Shown: piece by piece, positions 33,141 through 41,199 of the stretch
Layout: each line of letters opens with the position of its first letter
Numbering within the stretch: position 1 is the first letter of the stretch
Assembly: GCA_017656255.1 (NCBI GenBank)
Contig: JACDOE010000001.1
Location: 995,205 to 1,059,204 of the forward strand
Length of the DNA stretch: 64,000 nt
Direction of reading: 5' to 3'
Origin: Bacillaceae bacterium
Lineage (GTDB): Bacteria > Bacillota > Bacilli > JACDOE01
Translations under genes and position numbers: made by a program
Notes under the pieces: model-generated
Databases searched by the model: none
Told to the model about the DNA's origin: nothing
The model's input: the letters and a program-made list of their open reading frames with translations, nothing else

Positions 33141-33854
33141 ATGCAGATTTTTGATCTGAATATGACTTCAGTCCTGGCAGGTCTTACCGCCATTATTGTC
33201 GTCGCGTTGTTTCGCATGCATTATCCCTTTCGCTATCAATACCTCTGTATGTTATTCGGAAATCGTCCTGACCGGATTAAAAAGTTATTGCAAAGATCAT
33301 ACAAAAAAAATCGGAGTCTGGTCGGCATTCTGGACAAATCATCCAAGGAAATTCTCGACCGCAACTATGACAGAGCCGCACAAACCGTTCTGTCCGGAAT
33401 TCTGACGGTTCAGACGAGACCTAAAACGACATTGAACCAGGTCATTTCCCATCTTCTTTATTATAATCTTGCCCTTACTTTATATTATCGAAAAAATTAC
33501 AATAAATCATTGCAAATCCTGCAAAACATTTATCAGTATGATCCGGGTTTGACCAACGCGCTCGCCCTGATGATCTGTAATTTTGCCCGACAGGGTGATA
33601 TTCAGATGGCTGTGGAATCCCTCATGGAACTAAAAGAGAAACGGAGGGTCAACCCGGGTGTGATGCTCCCCTGCCTGGCTGAAATTGAAGCGGCGAAGGG
33701 GAATTACACGAAAGCAATCCGCCTGCTCCAGCGATCGAAAAGATTTACCAACCACTTGAATATTCTTCTGTTGAACGGAGAACTGGAACAGCGAATTACA
33801 GAACTTCAGCAGGAGGCAGAAAAGAAAGAATCACAACAGTTCAGTTCCCAATAA
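33141..33854 (+). CDS. TPR-like repeat protein with N-terminal membrane helix
   Basis: 237 aa, AAGAAAGG ribosome-binding site. A hydrophobic N-terminus (SVLAGLTAIIVVALF, residues ~10-24) may anchor it in the membrane. The remainder is all-helical with TPR-like pairs (YYNLALTLYYRKNYNKSLQILQNIYQYDPG; LPCLAEIEAAKGNYTKAIRLLQRSKRF), fitting a protein-protein interaction scaffold. No catalytic motif. Followed by a short GC-rich stem (AACCCGG/CCGGGTT, 33853-33867) and a T-run that could terminate it. Confidence 0.7.
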   Translation: MQIFDLNMTSVLAGLTAIIVVALFRMHYPFRYQYLCMLFGNRPDRIKKLLQRSYKKNRSLVGILDKSSKEILDRNYDRAAQTVLSGILTVQTRPKTTLNQVISHLLYYNLALTLYYRKNYNKSLQILQNIYQYDPGLTNALALMICNFARQGDIQMAVESLMELKEKRRVNPGVMLPCLAEIEAAKGNYTKAIRLLQRSKRFTNHLNILLLNGELEQRITELQQEAEKKESQQFSSQ

Positions 33855-33910
33855 CCCGGTCCGGGTTTGTTTTTTTATTCCCCCCTGTATAAAACAGGAC
33901 TGAAAATGGC

Positions 33911-33945
33911 TACCCTTTTCATATTAAAAAAATTTGGAAAGGGTA
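33911..33945 (+). promoter_or_regulatory. Inverted repeat TACCCTTT/AAAGGGTA covering the ribosome-binding site of the 33953 ORF
   Basis: Arms 33911-33920 and 33936-33945 (8 perfect bp plus a T-G and a C-G pair), 15-nt A-rich loop. The 3' arm contains GGAAAGGG, the presumed ribosome-binding site. The same TACCCTT half-site forms the palindrome at 34146. Confidence 0.5.
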
Positions 33946-33952
33946 TGTCAGC

Positions 33953-34156
33953 ATGAAGCGGCAATTTCTCATGGGCCTGTGTGCCCTGTTGATGTCTTGC
34001 CTGCCAATCCTCATTCTCCTGTCCGGGATCCACAATACAAGTCAGCGCCCAACGGTTACCGAGGCGGTACTGGACGAATCCTATTCAAAAGCGTACAACA
34101 TCCCCTCAATAAATAGCAGTTGGAAAAATGAAATACCTGTGCTAGAATACCCTTAA
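33953..34156 (+). CDS. Small exported or membrane peptide, hypothetical
   Basis: 67 aa, ATG 9 nt after AAAGGG. Positively charged N-terminus and a hydrophobic stretch (FLMGLCALLMSCLPILILLSG) give a signal peptide or membrane anchor; LMSC is a poor lipobox. The rest is short and polar (NTSQRPTVTEAVLDESYSKAYN...). The 3' end overlaps the promoter and palindrome of the FmdB-type gene. Real but unassigned, or possibly spurious. Confidence 0.45.
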   Translation: MKRQFLMGLCALLMSCLPILILLSGIHNTSQRPTVTEAVLDESYSKAYNIPSINSSWKNEIPVLEYP

Positions 34157-34163
34157 GGGTATT
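34120..34163 (+). promoter_or_regulatory. Sigma-A promoter with an 18-bp palindrome over the -10/start region (FmdB-type gene)
   Basis: -35 TTGGAA (34120-34125), 17-nt spacer, extended -10 TGCTAGAAT (TAGAAT at 34143-34148). The perfect palindrome AATACCCTTAAGGGTATT (34146-34163) overlaps the -10 and the predicted start site, the classic position of a repressor operator. The cognate regulator is unknown. Confidence 0.6.
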
Positions 34164-34204
34164 ATGCCAAAAAGATTTTCATGAGTGGAGGGGTGAAACA
34201 AACA

Positions 34205-34411
34205 ATGCCGATTTTTGATTTTCGCTGTCAGGACTGCAGTGAAGAATATCAAAAAATGGTTTCCCATAGTAAAAAGGATGAAGTGACCTGTCCTTCATGC
34301 GGCAGCAAAAATAAAGAACAACTCTTTATTGCCCGGATAAAAGGACCGGTATCTTCTTCGTCCTCATCTTCGTCATCATCGTACGCTCCGGTAAGCTCAG
34401 GATTTACCTGA
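34205..34411 (+). CDS. FmdB-family zinc-ribbon protein with poly-Ser tail
   Basis: 68 aa from the ATG at 34205 (MPIFDFRCQDC, the standard FmdB start); GGAGGGG lies somewhat far upstream, and an ATG at 34181 is an alternative. The zinc ribbon has FRCQDCSEEY and VTCPSCGSKNKEQL. FmdB/YfgA-like proteins were named as putative regulators of formamidase and have no settled role. The C-terminus holds ten consecutive serines (after GPV), encoded by mixed codons. Its promoter carries the 34146 palindrome; a terminator follows. Confidence 0.8.
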   Translation: MPIFDFRCQDCSEEYQKMVSHSKKDEVTCPSCGSKNKEQLFIARIKGPVSSSSSSSSSSYAPVSSGFT

Positions 34412-34427
34412 GCAGGCGGTTGCTGAT

Positions 34428-34446
34428 GGAAAGCCGTGTGCTTTCC
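34428..34446 (+). other. 7-bp hairpin GGAAAGC/GCTTTCC
   Basis: Perfect arms 34428-34434 and 34440-34446 with a 5-nt loop, downstream of the FmdB gene and upstream of its terminator. No T-run, so not a terminator on its own. Confidence 0.4.
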
Positions 34447-34487
34447 GCCAATTATTCCATGTTAAATTTAAATACCTTATGTTTAAA

Positions 34488-34516
34488 ATGGGACGCCACC
34501 ATGCCGTCCCATTTTT
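34488..34516 (+). terminator. Terminator after the FmdB-type gene
   Basis: Stem ATGGGACG/CGTCCCAT (34488-34495, 34505-34512), 9-nt loop, then five T. Confidence 0.8.
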
Positions 34517-34586
34517 GTATTGCACCCGGCCTCCAACATCTGTATGATGAAACATATAAAAATTGCAATGATTTGAGGTGATGGTT

Positions 34587-35090
34587 GTGGAGAGTAAAAA
34601 GGCAAGCCTGTCCCGTACATATATGACCGATCTGATCCTTCCCCCTGATACCAATAATCATGGTACGATTTTCGGGGGGAATGTGATGGCCTATGTGGAT
34701 AAAATCGCCAGTATCGCCGCGATGCGCCATTGCAGGCGACCCGTCGTGACAGCATCCTCTGACAGCGTCGACTTTATGGCCCCGATCCGTACCGGGGAAG
34801 CGATTTGCATCGAAGCGTTCGTCACCTGGACGCACAACACATCTATGGAAGTCTATGTAAAAGTTGAAGCGGAAAATCTGATCACCGGAGAAAAAAGGCT
34901 GACCTCAACCGCTTATCTCACCTTTGTCGCCCTTGACGAAAACGGCAGGCCGACCGAAGTGCCCCGGGTGGAACCCGAAACTGAAGAAGAATGGTATCAT
35001 TACAAAAATGCAGAAGAACGTTTTCAACACCGGGTGAAAAGGCGGAAGTCCCTGAAAGAGCGCATGGAACAAAAAAGACAGGATCATTAA
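34587..35090 (+). CDS. Acyl-CoA thioesterase, hotdog fold (YkhA-like)
   Basis: 167 aa from a GTG at 34587, 8 nt after GAGG; GTG 34578 and ATG 34581 are too close to that site. Hotdog thioesterase of the YciA/BACH type: LILPPDTNNHGTIFGGNVMAYVDKIASIAAMRHC, with the Asn-His-x-Gly pair, followed by VTASSDSVDFMAPIRTGE and STAYLTFVALDENGRPT. It hydrolyses acyl-CoA thioesters in the cytosol. The basic C-terminal tail (RFQHRVKRRKSLKERMEQKRQ) is typical of Bacillus YkhA. Confidence 0.9.
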   Translation: MESKKASLSRTYMTDLILPPDTNNHGTIFGGNVMAYVDKIASIAAMRHCRRPVVTASSDSVDFMAPIRTGEAICIEAFVTWTHNTSMEVYVKVEAENLITGEKRLTSTAYLTFVALDENGRPTEVPRVEPETEEEWYHYKNAEERFQHRVKRRKSLKERMEQKRQDH

Positions 35091-35100
35091 CATCTGAAAG

Positions 35101-35127
35101 CGTGTCGGCATGAACGGCACGTTTTTT
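35101..35127 (+). terminator. Terminator after the thioesterase gene
   Basis: CGTGTCG/CGGCACG stem (one G-U), 7-nt loop, six T. Confidence 0.75.
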
Positions 35128-35284
35128 CATGGTGTCCTAAAGCCCCCGCTCCCCCTCTTATTACCGAACGACCCGTCAGAAGTTTTCCCGCTTCCTTCCA
35201 GCGCTGCCCAATCAAAGGTATGAATCCCTGAATAAACATGAAGTGACGACCATCTAACATTCTGCAGGAAGGAATGTGTGTCAT

Positions 35285-36400
35285 ATGAAAAAACAAATGG
35301 GGATTCTGCTGGACCGTTATGTCCTAAAAAGAGAATTGTTAAAAGCCCCGGTATTTGAAAAAATTTACCTCTATGAAAAGTATGCCAAAAAATATAATAT
35401 CGAACCGGTTTATTTTCACATCTTCAGTGTCAACCTCGACACCCGGGAAGTCAGAGGCTATGTCTGGAATGACAGAACACTCACGTTTAAGAAAATCAAG
35501 ACTCCTTTGCCGAAGGTGATTCATAATCGCCTGCTGACGGGAAATGCAAAAATCAACAGGCGTGTAGAAGAACTCTGCCGCGACCCGGAAGTCAAAGTAT
35601 TTAACCCGCTGATCAACCGAAACAAACTCTATCTGCATCACTACTTACAGGAAGACGACAAAATTGAACCTCATCTGCCTGAAACCTATCCTTTTTCAAA
35701 AGAAAACTTTGATCAACTCCTGAAAAAAAATGATGCCTTTTTTTTAAAACCGGCGACCGGATCAATCGGCCGCGGTATTATCATGCTTAAAAAAATGACA
35801 GACGATGCTTACCGGTTCATCAGTTTCAACCGGCGACACGGCATCATGCAAAAAGAAAACATGTTTGAAAGACTGGAGCGTTTTACCAGAAAACGTCCCT
35901 ATCTCATTCAAAAGGCGATTCCGCTGGCCCGATACCGCAACCGTCCTTTCGATCTTCGGGTAACGGTGCAGAAAGCAGGGGAAAATGCATGGACCATCAG
36001 TGGGATGGTCGGTAAAGTCGCTCCGCGTGGCACAGTACTCACCAATCTGGGAAGGGGCGGAAAAGCAGTTCCGGTAGACAGAGTTTTGTCGGCTGCCTTT
36101 CCGGACAAATCAGAGGAGGACCTGGATGCGATCAAAGTTTCCATCACCCATTTGTCCCTGTCCATCTGCAAACATCTGGAGAACAAATGGCCGAATCTGG
36201 CAGATGTCGGTCTTGACATCGGTCTGGACACAGAAGGAAAGCCCTGGTTTATTGAAGCTAACGTCCGCGATCAACGCTACTCCTTCCTGTCAGCAGGCGA
36301 GAAAAAACTGTTCAAAAAAACTTACCGGCATCCGGTCCAGTATGCCTATCATCTTTTAACCTGTCTCGACTCTGAAAAAGAAAAAGAGACATCAGGTTGA
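35285..36400 (+). CDS. YheC/YheD-family endospore coat-associated protein (ATP-grasp fold)
   Basis: 371 aa from the ATG at 35285; GGAAGG lies ~12 nt upstream, and a GTG at 35276 is possible but only 3 nt from it. The family features are clear: PKVIHNRLLTGNAKINRR, FFLKPATGSIGRGIIMLKK (glycine-rich ATP-grasp loop), YLIQKAIPLARYRNRPFDLRVTVQK, and LADVGLDIGLDTEGKPWFIEANVRDQRYSF near the C-terminus, where the metal/ATP ligands of ATP-grasp enzymes lie. B. subtilis YheC and YheD are synthesised in the mother cell and localise around the forespore. A shorter paralogue lies at 40235. It converges with the YitT-like gene, overlapping 9 bp. Confidence 0.9.
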   Translation: MKKQMGILLDRYVLKRELLKAPVFEKIYLYEKYAKKYNIEPVYFHIFSVNLDTREVRGYVWNDRTLTFKKIKTPLPKVIHNRLLTGNAKINRRVEELCRDPEVKVFNPLINRNKLYLHHYLQEDDKIEPHLPETYPFSKENFDQLLKKNDAFFLKPATGSIGRGIIMLKKMTDDAYRFISFNRRHGIMQKENMFERLERFTRKRPYLIQKAIPLARYRNRPFDLRVTVQKAGENAWTISGMVGKVAPRGTVLTNLGRGGKAVPVDRVLSAAFPDKSEEDLDAIKVSITHLSLSICKHLENKWPNLADVGLDIGLDTEGKPWFIEANVRDQRYSFLSAGEKKLFKKTYRHPVQYAYHLLTCLDSEKEKETSG

Positions 36401-37006
36401 AACTTTCCAGGTACAGAGACTGGTTGCCGTTCCAACCGAAAAGATGGTCACCAGTGAATACAGAATCATCCGGGGGTCGAGGACCAGGAACCCGGCCAAA
36501 ATGACCAGGGCATCGATGAAAAAAATCATAATACCCACATTGATTCGGTACAAATCAGAAAGAAATTGCGCCAGCAAATCCGTTCCTCCCGTACTTACAT
36601 GGTATCTGAGCATGATTCCAATTCCAACTCCGACAAAAATCCCGCCCAGAATAGCACTCGATAAAATGTCCAGATCCCCGAATTCCCGGAGCGGCGACAG
36701 CAGATCAATCATAAAAGATGAAACCAGCATCCCGTGAAGACTGTTATAAAAGTAGCTTCTGTTATGGACCCAGGCGATCCAGTAAATCGGGATGCTCAGC
36801 AAAATCATGGTCAACCCGACTTTCAACCCGGTCAGGTAGTGAATGATCAACGATACACCGATCATACCACCGTCAAGCAGATTCCAGGGTACGAGAAAGA
36901 CATTAATCCCGACGTCCAGAAAAAGACTCCCCATCAAAATCGACACAATCCGACGGCCCTGGAAGATGTGATATTTGTTCCCTTCACCCCTGTTTAAAGT
37001 GGACAT
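36392..37006 (-). CDS. YitT-family membrane protein lacking the DUF2179 domain
   Basis: 204 aa, ATG without an obvious ribosome-binding site. Five to six membrane helices with YitT signatures (LFLDVGINVFLVPWNLLDGGMIGVSLIIHYLTGLKVG; GGIFVGVGIGIMLRYHVSTGGTDLLAQFLSDLYRINVG). Typical YitT proteins have ~280 aa with a C-terminal DUF2179 cytosolic domain; this one ends at the last helix, like the short YitT subgroup. No frameshift remnant of the missing domain is visible downstream. Function unknown. Confidence 0.82.
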   Translation of the reverse strand: MSTLNRGEGNKYHIFQGRRIVSILMGSLFLDVGINVFLVPWNLLDGGMIGVSLIIHYLTGLKVGLTMILLSIPIYWIAWVHNRSYFYNSLHGMLVSSFMIDLLSPLREFGDLDILSSAILGGIFVGVGIGIMLRYHVSTGGTDLLAQFLSDLYRINVGIMIFFIDALVILAGFLVLDPRMILYSLVTIFSVGTATSLCTWKVST

Positions 37007-37099
37007 GTTTAAATATATGCCGCGTTCAATAGATAATATGAATAGCTGTGAAAATGATATGATCAGGCCCCCTCCCTTGGGCGCATGCGATAATTACCA

Positions 37100-37129
37100 T
37101 TGAAATTGCATGACATGATGTAATACAAT
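37100..37129 (+). promoter_or_regulatory. Sigma-A promoter of the metallophosphoesterase gene
   Basis: -35 TTGAAA (37100-37105), 18-nt spacer, -10 TACAAT (37124-37129); 50 nt before the ATG. Confidence 0.6.
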
Positions 37130-37179
37130 AAACACATCCTATAACAAAAAAGTAGTACGTAGAAATTAGGTGATATAAA

Positions 37180-38013
37180 ATGCTATGGGGACTCGGAGCA
37201 TTATTTGGCGTGTTGATGTATTATGCTTATAAAAATACCCATCAACTGGTTTTTAATAGAATCAAACTTCCGATTCAAAAAACCAATTCTTCTTTGAAAG
37301 ATCTGCATATTTTACATTTATCAGATCTTCATATGGAAAATATCTCGATTACACCCGAACAACTCTATGAACAGTTAAAGGATGAAAAAATAGATCTGAT
37401 TGCCCTGACAGGAGATTATCTGGATAAACCACGCAATATCCCCAAACTTGAAAAATACCTTGACGTTCTGCAAAAACTGCCGGTACGTTATGGCATGTAT
37501 GCTGTGTTCGGAAATCATGACTATCTGCTCCCTGACAAAGAATTTCAACGTCTTAAACAGACACTGGCCGCAAAAGGATGTAAAGTGATGCAAAATGAAC
37601 ATCATCACATTCAAATCGGCTCATGCCGGTTAAATGTGATCGGCATCGATGATTTTTGTACTCGAAGAAGCAAGCCGGAACAGGCCTTTGAAGGGATTGA
37701 AGATGGTATTAACCTGATTTTGACACACGATCCCAATCTGGTTCTGCATCTTGACAGGCATTTCGATTATTTGCTATCCGGTCATTTCCACGGCGGACAG
37801 ATTCACTGGCCCAGACCGTATCATCTTGCCAAAATGGGAAAACTGGCCCGTATGAATATCATTCGCGGCCTACATTTCCACAAGGAACGTGCCTTCTACA
37901 TCAGCGAGGGACTCGGTCAGACCGGTGTCAACATCCGGTTGCGTTCCCGTCCTGAGATCACACTTCATACCCTTGTAGGGAATTCGGATCTGTCACATAA
38001 AAATGTCGGATAA
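37180..38013 (+). CDS. Calcineurin-like metallophosphoesterase (YkuE/YaeI-like)
   Basis: 277 aa, AGGTGA at 7 nt. All metallophosphoesterase motifs are present: HLSDLHMEN, LTGDYLD, VFGNHDYL, LILTHDPNL and LLSGHFHGGQIHWPRPYHLAKMGKLARMN. The N-terminal hydrophobic segment (LWGLGALFGVLMYYAYKN) suggests membrane association. Related enzymes (YkuE, LpxG/YaeI) act on lipid pyrophosphates or cell-wall-linked phosphates; the exact substrate is unknown. Own promoter upstream and terminator downstream. Confidence 0.9.
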   Translation: MLWGLGALFGVLMYYAYKNTHQLVFNRIKLPIQKTNSSLKDLHILHLSDLHMENISITPEQLYEQLKDEKIDLIALTGDYLDKPRNIPKLEKYLDVLQKLPVRYGMYAVFGNHDYLLPDKEFQRLKQTLAAKGCKVMQNEHHHIQIGSCRLNVIGIDDFCTRRSKPEQAFEGIEDGINLILTHDPNLVLHLDRHFDYLLSGHFHGGQIHWPRPYHLAKMGKLARMNIIRGLHFHKERAFYISEGLGQTGVNIRLRSRPEITLHTLVGNSDLSHKNVG

Positions 38014-38038
38014 AACAAAGAAACGCATTTTTCCACCA

Positions 38039-38065
38039 CACCGGTAATAACCCGGTGTTTTTTTA
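38039..38065 (+). terminator. Terminator after the metallophosphoesterase gene
   Basis: Stem CACCGG/CCGGTG with a 7-nt loop, followed by seven T. Confidence 0.8.
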
Positions 38066-38165
38066 TGGAAAAAATATCATGACAAAAACAGGAGTAAAAT
38101 CCACCTTTTTATTTCAGGCTATATAAAAACGACCCCTTATCTTCTAACAACGGAGTTGATGAACG

Positions 38166-39566
38166 TTGAAACGATGGGTCCTGATTACGGTTGCGTCCAT
38201 GACCATATTTTTTATTCTGGTTACCATAAGCCTGATGTCGAGGCAGGAAGTTCAACCGCCGGATGAACCCCTGACCAGAATCAATTACATTGGCCATGTG
38301 GAACAGATTAAAACACGGCTGGACCAAAATCCTCAAATCCTGAGCATCAAACATAACCCTCAGGCAAAATCACATTTTATCGAAAAAGAAGTGACGGTCA
38401 AATTTAAAGAATATCCCGATCAAAATGAAATCGATCAAATCACCAGGGAGATTGACGGAAAGATTAAGAAAAGGCTGGATCACACCAGTATTTTTAAATC
38501 TCGAACGTTATCGACACCCGAACTGATCGATTATTTCGAACAAAGAGAAGATGTCCGATTTGCCGAGCCCAACTACCTGCTACTCCCCAACGTGGTTCCC
38601 AACGATCAATTTTATCAGGATTATCAGTGGAACCTGGATATGCTGGGTCTCGAAAAAGGATGGGAACTTTCGGGGGGAAGTGAGGTTATCGTGGCGGTGG
38701 TTGATACAGGTGTAGATCTGGATCATTCCGATTTTTCCGGTCAACTGGTCACCGGACATAACATTCTTTTTGACAACGATCAGGCGGATGATGATAATGG
38801 ACATGGTACCCATGTTGCCGGTGTGGTGGCTGCAGCCACCAACAATTATCTCGGCGTGGCCGGCATTTCCTGGAACAGTAAGATTATGCCAGTCAAAGGG
38901 ATCGGTGGAGATGGAACAGGATCCGCTTTTGACATCGCCAACGGCATTATCTGGGCAACTGATCGGGGAGCAGATGTGATTAATCTGAGTGTCGGTAACT
39001 ATACACCTTCCCAGGTATTACATGACGCCATCCGTTATGCGTTCGAACGGGATGTCGTACTCGTCGCCGCCAGTGGTAATGATAACACCAGCCAACCGGG
39101 ATATCCAGCTGCTTATCCGGAAGTTCTGGCGGTAGGAGCGGTGAACTATCTCAGCCAGCGTGCCAACTTCTCCAATTATGGTGATTATCTCGATGTGGTG
39201 GCACCGGGAGTCGATATACCGAGTACCTATATCAACGACCAGTATGCCTCCCTGTCCGGAACTTCCATGGCCTCTCCGCATGTTGCCGGGCTTGCCGCCC
39301 TGATTCGTTCCCGGGCTCCCAATCTGTCCAATCAGGAAGTGATGGACATAATTCGTGATACCGCTACCGATCTGGGTAGTGTCGGCAAAGATCCGTACTA
39401 CGGATATGGATTAATCGACGGATATAAGGCCCTTAATCTGATTGCCGGCAACGAAGCCACTCCTCCTGAAACACAGGATTACAACAGGACACCGCTTCAA
39501 TTCTTGATGCGATTGTTCAGGGATCTGCTACAAATTGAAACAACTATCCCCCTGTTTCCCGCATAA
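38166..39566 (+). CDS. Subtilisin-like S8 serine protease, membrane-anchored or secreted
   Basis: 466 aa, TTG start with GGAG 10 nt upstream. An N-terminal hydrophobic segment (residues 4-24) is a signal or anchor; residues ~70-140 resemble an inhibitor-I9-like propeptide (EVTVKFKEYPDQNEIDQI...). The catalytic triad is Asp180 (VVDTGVDLDH), His213 (NGHGTHVAG) and Ser367 (GTSMASPHVAG); the oxyanion Asn lies in AASGND. A ~30-residue tail follows the catalytic domain. A general extracytoplasmic protease; flanking coat-associated genes make a sporulation role possible but unproven. Ends at a strong bidirectional terminator. Confidence 0.93.
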   Translation: MKRWVLITVASMTIFFILVTISLMSRQEVQPPDEPLTRINYIGHVEQIKTRLDQNPQILSIKHNPQAKSHFIEKEVTVKFKEYPDQNEIDQITREIDGKIKKRLDHTSIFKSRTLSTPELIDYFEQREDVRFAEPNYLLLPNVVPNDQFYQDYQWNLDMLGLEKGWELSGGSEVIVAVVDTGVDLDHSDFSGQLVTGHNILFDNDQADDDNGHGTHVAGVVAAATNNYLGVAGISWNSKIMPVKGIGGDGTGSAFDIANGIIWATDRGADVINLSVGNYTPSQVLHDAIRYAFERDVVLVAASGNDNTSQPGYPAAYPEVLAVGAVNYLSQRANFSNYGDYLDVVAPGVDIPSTYINDQYASLSGTSMASPHVAGLAALIRSRAPNLSNQEVMDIIRDTATDLGSVGKDPYYGYGLIDGYKALNLIAGNEATPPETQDYNRTPLQFLMRLFRDLLQIETTIPLFPA

Positions 39567-39569
39567 ACA

Positions 39570-39622
39570 AAAATCGATTTGGATATCACCTGAATGCGTG
39601 GTGTATCCAAATCGATTTTTTA
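39570..39622. terminator. Very long bidirectional terminator stem
   Basis: Fifteen perfect bp (AAATCGATTTGGATA with its complement) extended by CACC/GGTG after a one-base bulge, 9-nt loop, T6 on the plus strand. It separates the convergent S8 protease and YpuI-like genes. Confidence 0.9.
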
Positions 39623-39624
39623 TA

Positions 39625-40125
39625 TTACATGGACTTCATTCTTTTTTTGGTCACATAATCGGTTTCGTAATAATGCAATTCTTCCCTGAGATATTCAAAA
39701 ATTTTGGAATTGGACAGGACCAGTTTCCGCAATTCCGGTGTCACGGGTTTGTGAAAGATAATGGCGTCTTTCCCCGTATAGGAATGGCGTCCGTCCTCTT
39801 CATAGACTTCCTGTTTGGGGTAAAAAAACTGGTTGATACATGTGTGGTATACCTGATACAGCGTTTCTTCCGCAAAGTTTTTGTTAAACTTTGCACGCCG
39901 CAAAACAATTCCCAGCTTCTCAGTGGCGTTTTCACAATTGACCAGCAGGTGGCGAAGGTCAGCAAGGAAATCCCGGTAGTAAGTTTCATACTCTTCCCGG
40001 TCTCCCGACTCTGAAACCAGTTGATCCAGCGTTGTTTCATTCAAAAACCGTTCCGTATCCATACATACCCTCTTCAGCCGACTGTAGGACTCTTCACAAA
40101 GGTTTTTCAACTGCACCTCTGGCAT
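39625..40125 (-). CDS. YpuI/DUF3907-like protein
   Basis: 166 aa, ATG with GGGG ~7 nt upstream. All-helical cytoplasmic protein with conserved-looking blocks LVNCENATEKLGIVLRRAKFNKNFAEETLYQVYHTCINQFFYPKQ and AIIFHKPVTPELRKLVLSNSKIFEYLREELHYYETDY. This fits the YpuI (DUF3907) pattern of Bacillales; function unknown. Assignment by eye, so moderate. Convergent with the S8 protease, which has no sequence relation to it. Confidence 0.65.
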   Translation of the reverse strand: MPEVQLKNLCEESYSRLKRVCMDTERFLNETTLDQLVSESGDREEYETYYRDFLADLRHLLVNCENATEKLGIVLRRAKFNKNFAEETLYQVYHTCINQFFYPKQEVYEEDGRHSYTGKDAIIFHKPVTPELRKLVLSNSKIFEYLREELHYYETDYVTKKRMKSM

Positions 40126-40234
40126 TCATTACCCCAACCCTTCGTATTGGTTCTTGTTTATTCATTTTAACAAAACTGTCACATTTGACAACTACTATGG
40201 GCAAAGTTTAAATTTTCAAACTTCGTTCCTGAAC

Positions 40235-41005
40235 TCAATAACCGTTGGGGCGCCCGTAACTTTTTGCAAATTTCATCATCATCCGATACATGGTTTTATC
40301 TTCAAACCATTTAAGGGGATAAAATTGAGGGCGGCGGGAATTGACTTCAATGATCCAGATGTGATGCTGGGGGTCCAGGGTAACATCAATCCCCATTTCA
40401 TGCATGCCCGGATACCGTCTGTGCAGCGTCCTGGCAATTTCTGCTCCCAGATTGGCCAGTTTCTCTCTGGTACCTTCAATGGTTTCTTCATTCATGCCGA
40501 ATCCGGCAAGCGTATTTTCCAGGGTATCCAGCTTCCCACCCTGATGATAATTGGTCACGATCAAACCGGGTTTACCCAGTTTGGAGAAAATGCCGGTACA
40601 TGTCCAGGGCCCTCCGGGTTTACGCTGAAACATCATCCGAAGATCGAATGGCCGCCCCTGAGACTTTCCCAGTTCAATCCCTTCCTGTACAATATATTTT
40701 ATTGATCCGATACGTGATCTAATAATTCGATAGAGCCGATTGATCGATTTAACCCTGGTCTTTTTTTTGCCGTCGTACAGGATATATCCCTGATCCCCTG
40801 CCTTTTCAATCCGCATGATTCCTTTGCCATGTGTGCCGATGTTCGGTTTGGTATAGAGAAACGAATAAGTATTTAACAGTTCCTGCAGGTTTTTAAGTGT
40901 GAGCCATCTTGTTTCCGGGAGGTGTTTTTTGATTTTGGGGTTCTGACTTAAAATCGAATGAACCTTCCATTTGCTCCGAACATGTTGACTTTTATAATTT
41001 TTCAC
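40235..41005 (-). CDS. Short YheC/YheD-family ATP-grasp protein
   Basis: 256 aa from a GTG at 41005 with GAGGTG at 8 nt; the frame open to 41086 lacks a ribosome-binding site. ATP-grasp core without the long N-terminal domain of classical YheC/D: SFLYTKPNIGTHGKGIMRIEK (nucleotide loop), YIVQEGIELGKSQGRPFDLRMMFQRKPGGPWTCTGI, and MHEMGIDVTLDPQHHIWIIEVNSRRPQFYP. A paralogue of the 371-aa protein at 35285, 5 kb away on the other strand. Probably spore-coat-associated, perhaps a peptide or amide ligase; no reaction is known. Confidence 0.88.
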   Translation of the reverse strand: MKNYKSQHVRSKWKVHSILSQNPKIKKHLPETRWLTLKNLQELLNTYSFLYTKPNIGTHGKGIMRIEKAGDQGYILYDGKKKTRVKSINRLYRIIRSRIGSIKYIVQEGIELGKSQGRPFDLRMMFQRKPGGPWTCTGIFSKLGKPGLIVTNYHQGGKLDTLENTLAGFGMNEETIEGTREKLANLGAEIARTLHRRYPGMHEMGIDVTLDPQHHIWIIEVNSRRPQFYPLKWFEDKTMYRMMMKFAKSYGRPNGY

Positions 41006-41199
41006 TGTGCCATCACCTCTTAGTATCATATAGAGGTGGGTAAGTGTCTGAAACGGGTAACCGCCCAGAACCGCTAAAATAGGCAAATTTACCGGAGATC
41101 AGAGATCAGAAGCCGGCGTTCGGAACTGGGATAACGGAAGTTTTCCCGCAATCATCCGGTTTTCGTCGATTTTATAGATACCTTGCTTAAATACGGATC

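Noticed and set aside
33934-34116. Alternative-frame 60-codon ORF overlapping the 33953 ORF
   Set aside because: No ribosome-binding site at its start, and the +1 frame with a signal-peptide-like N-terminus is better supported.
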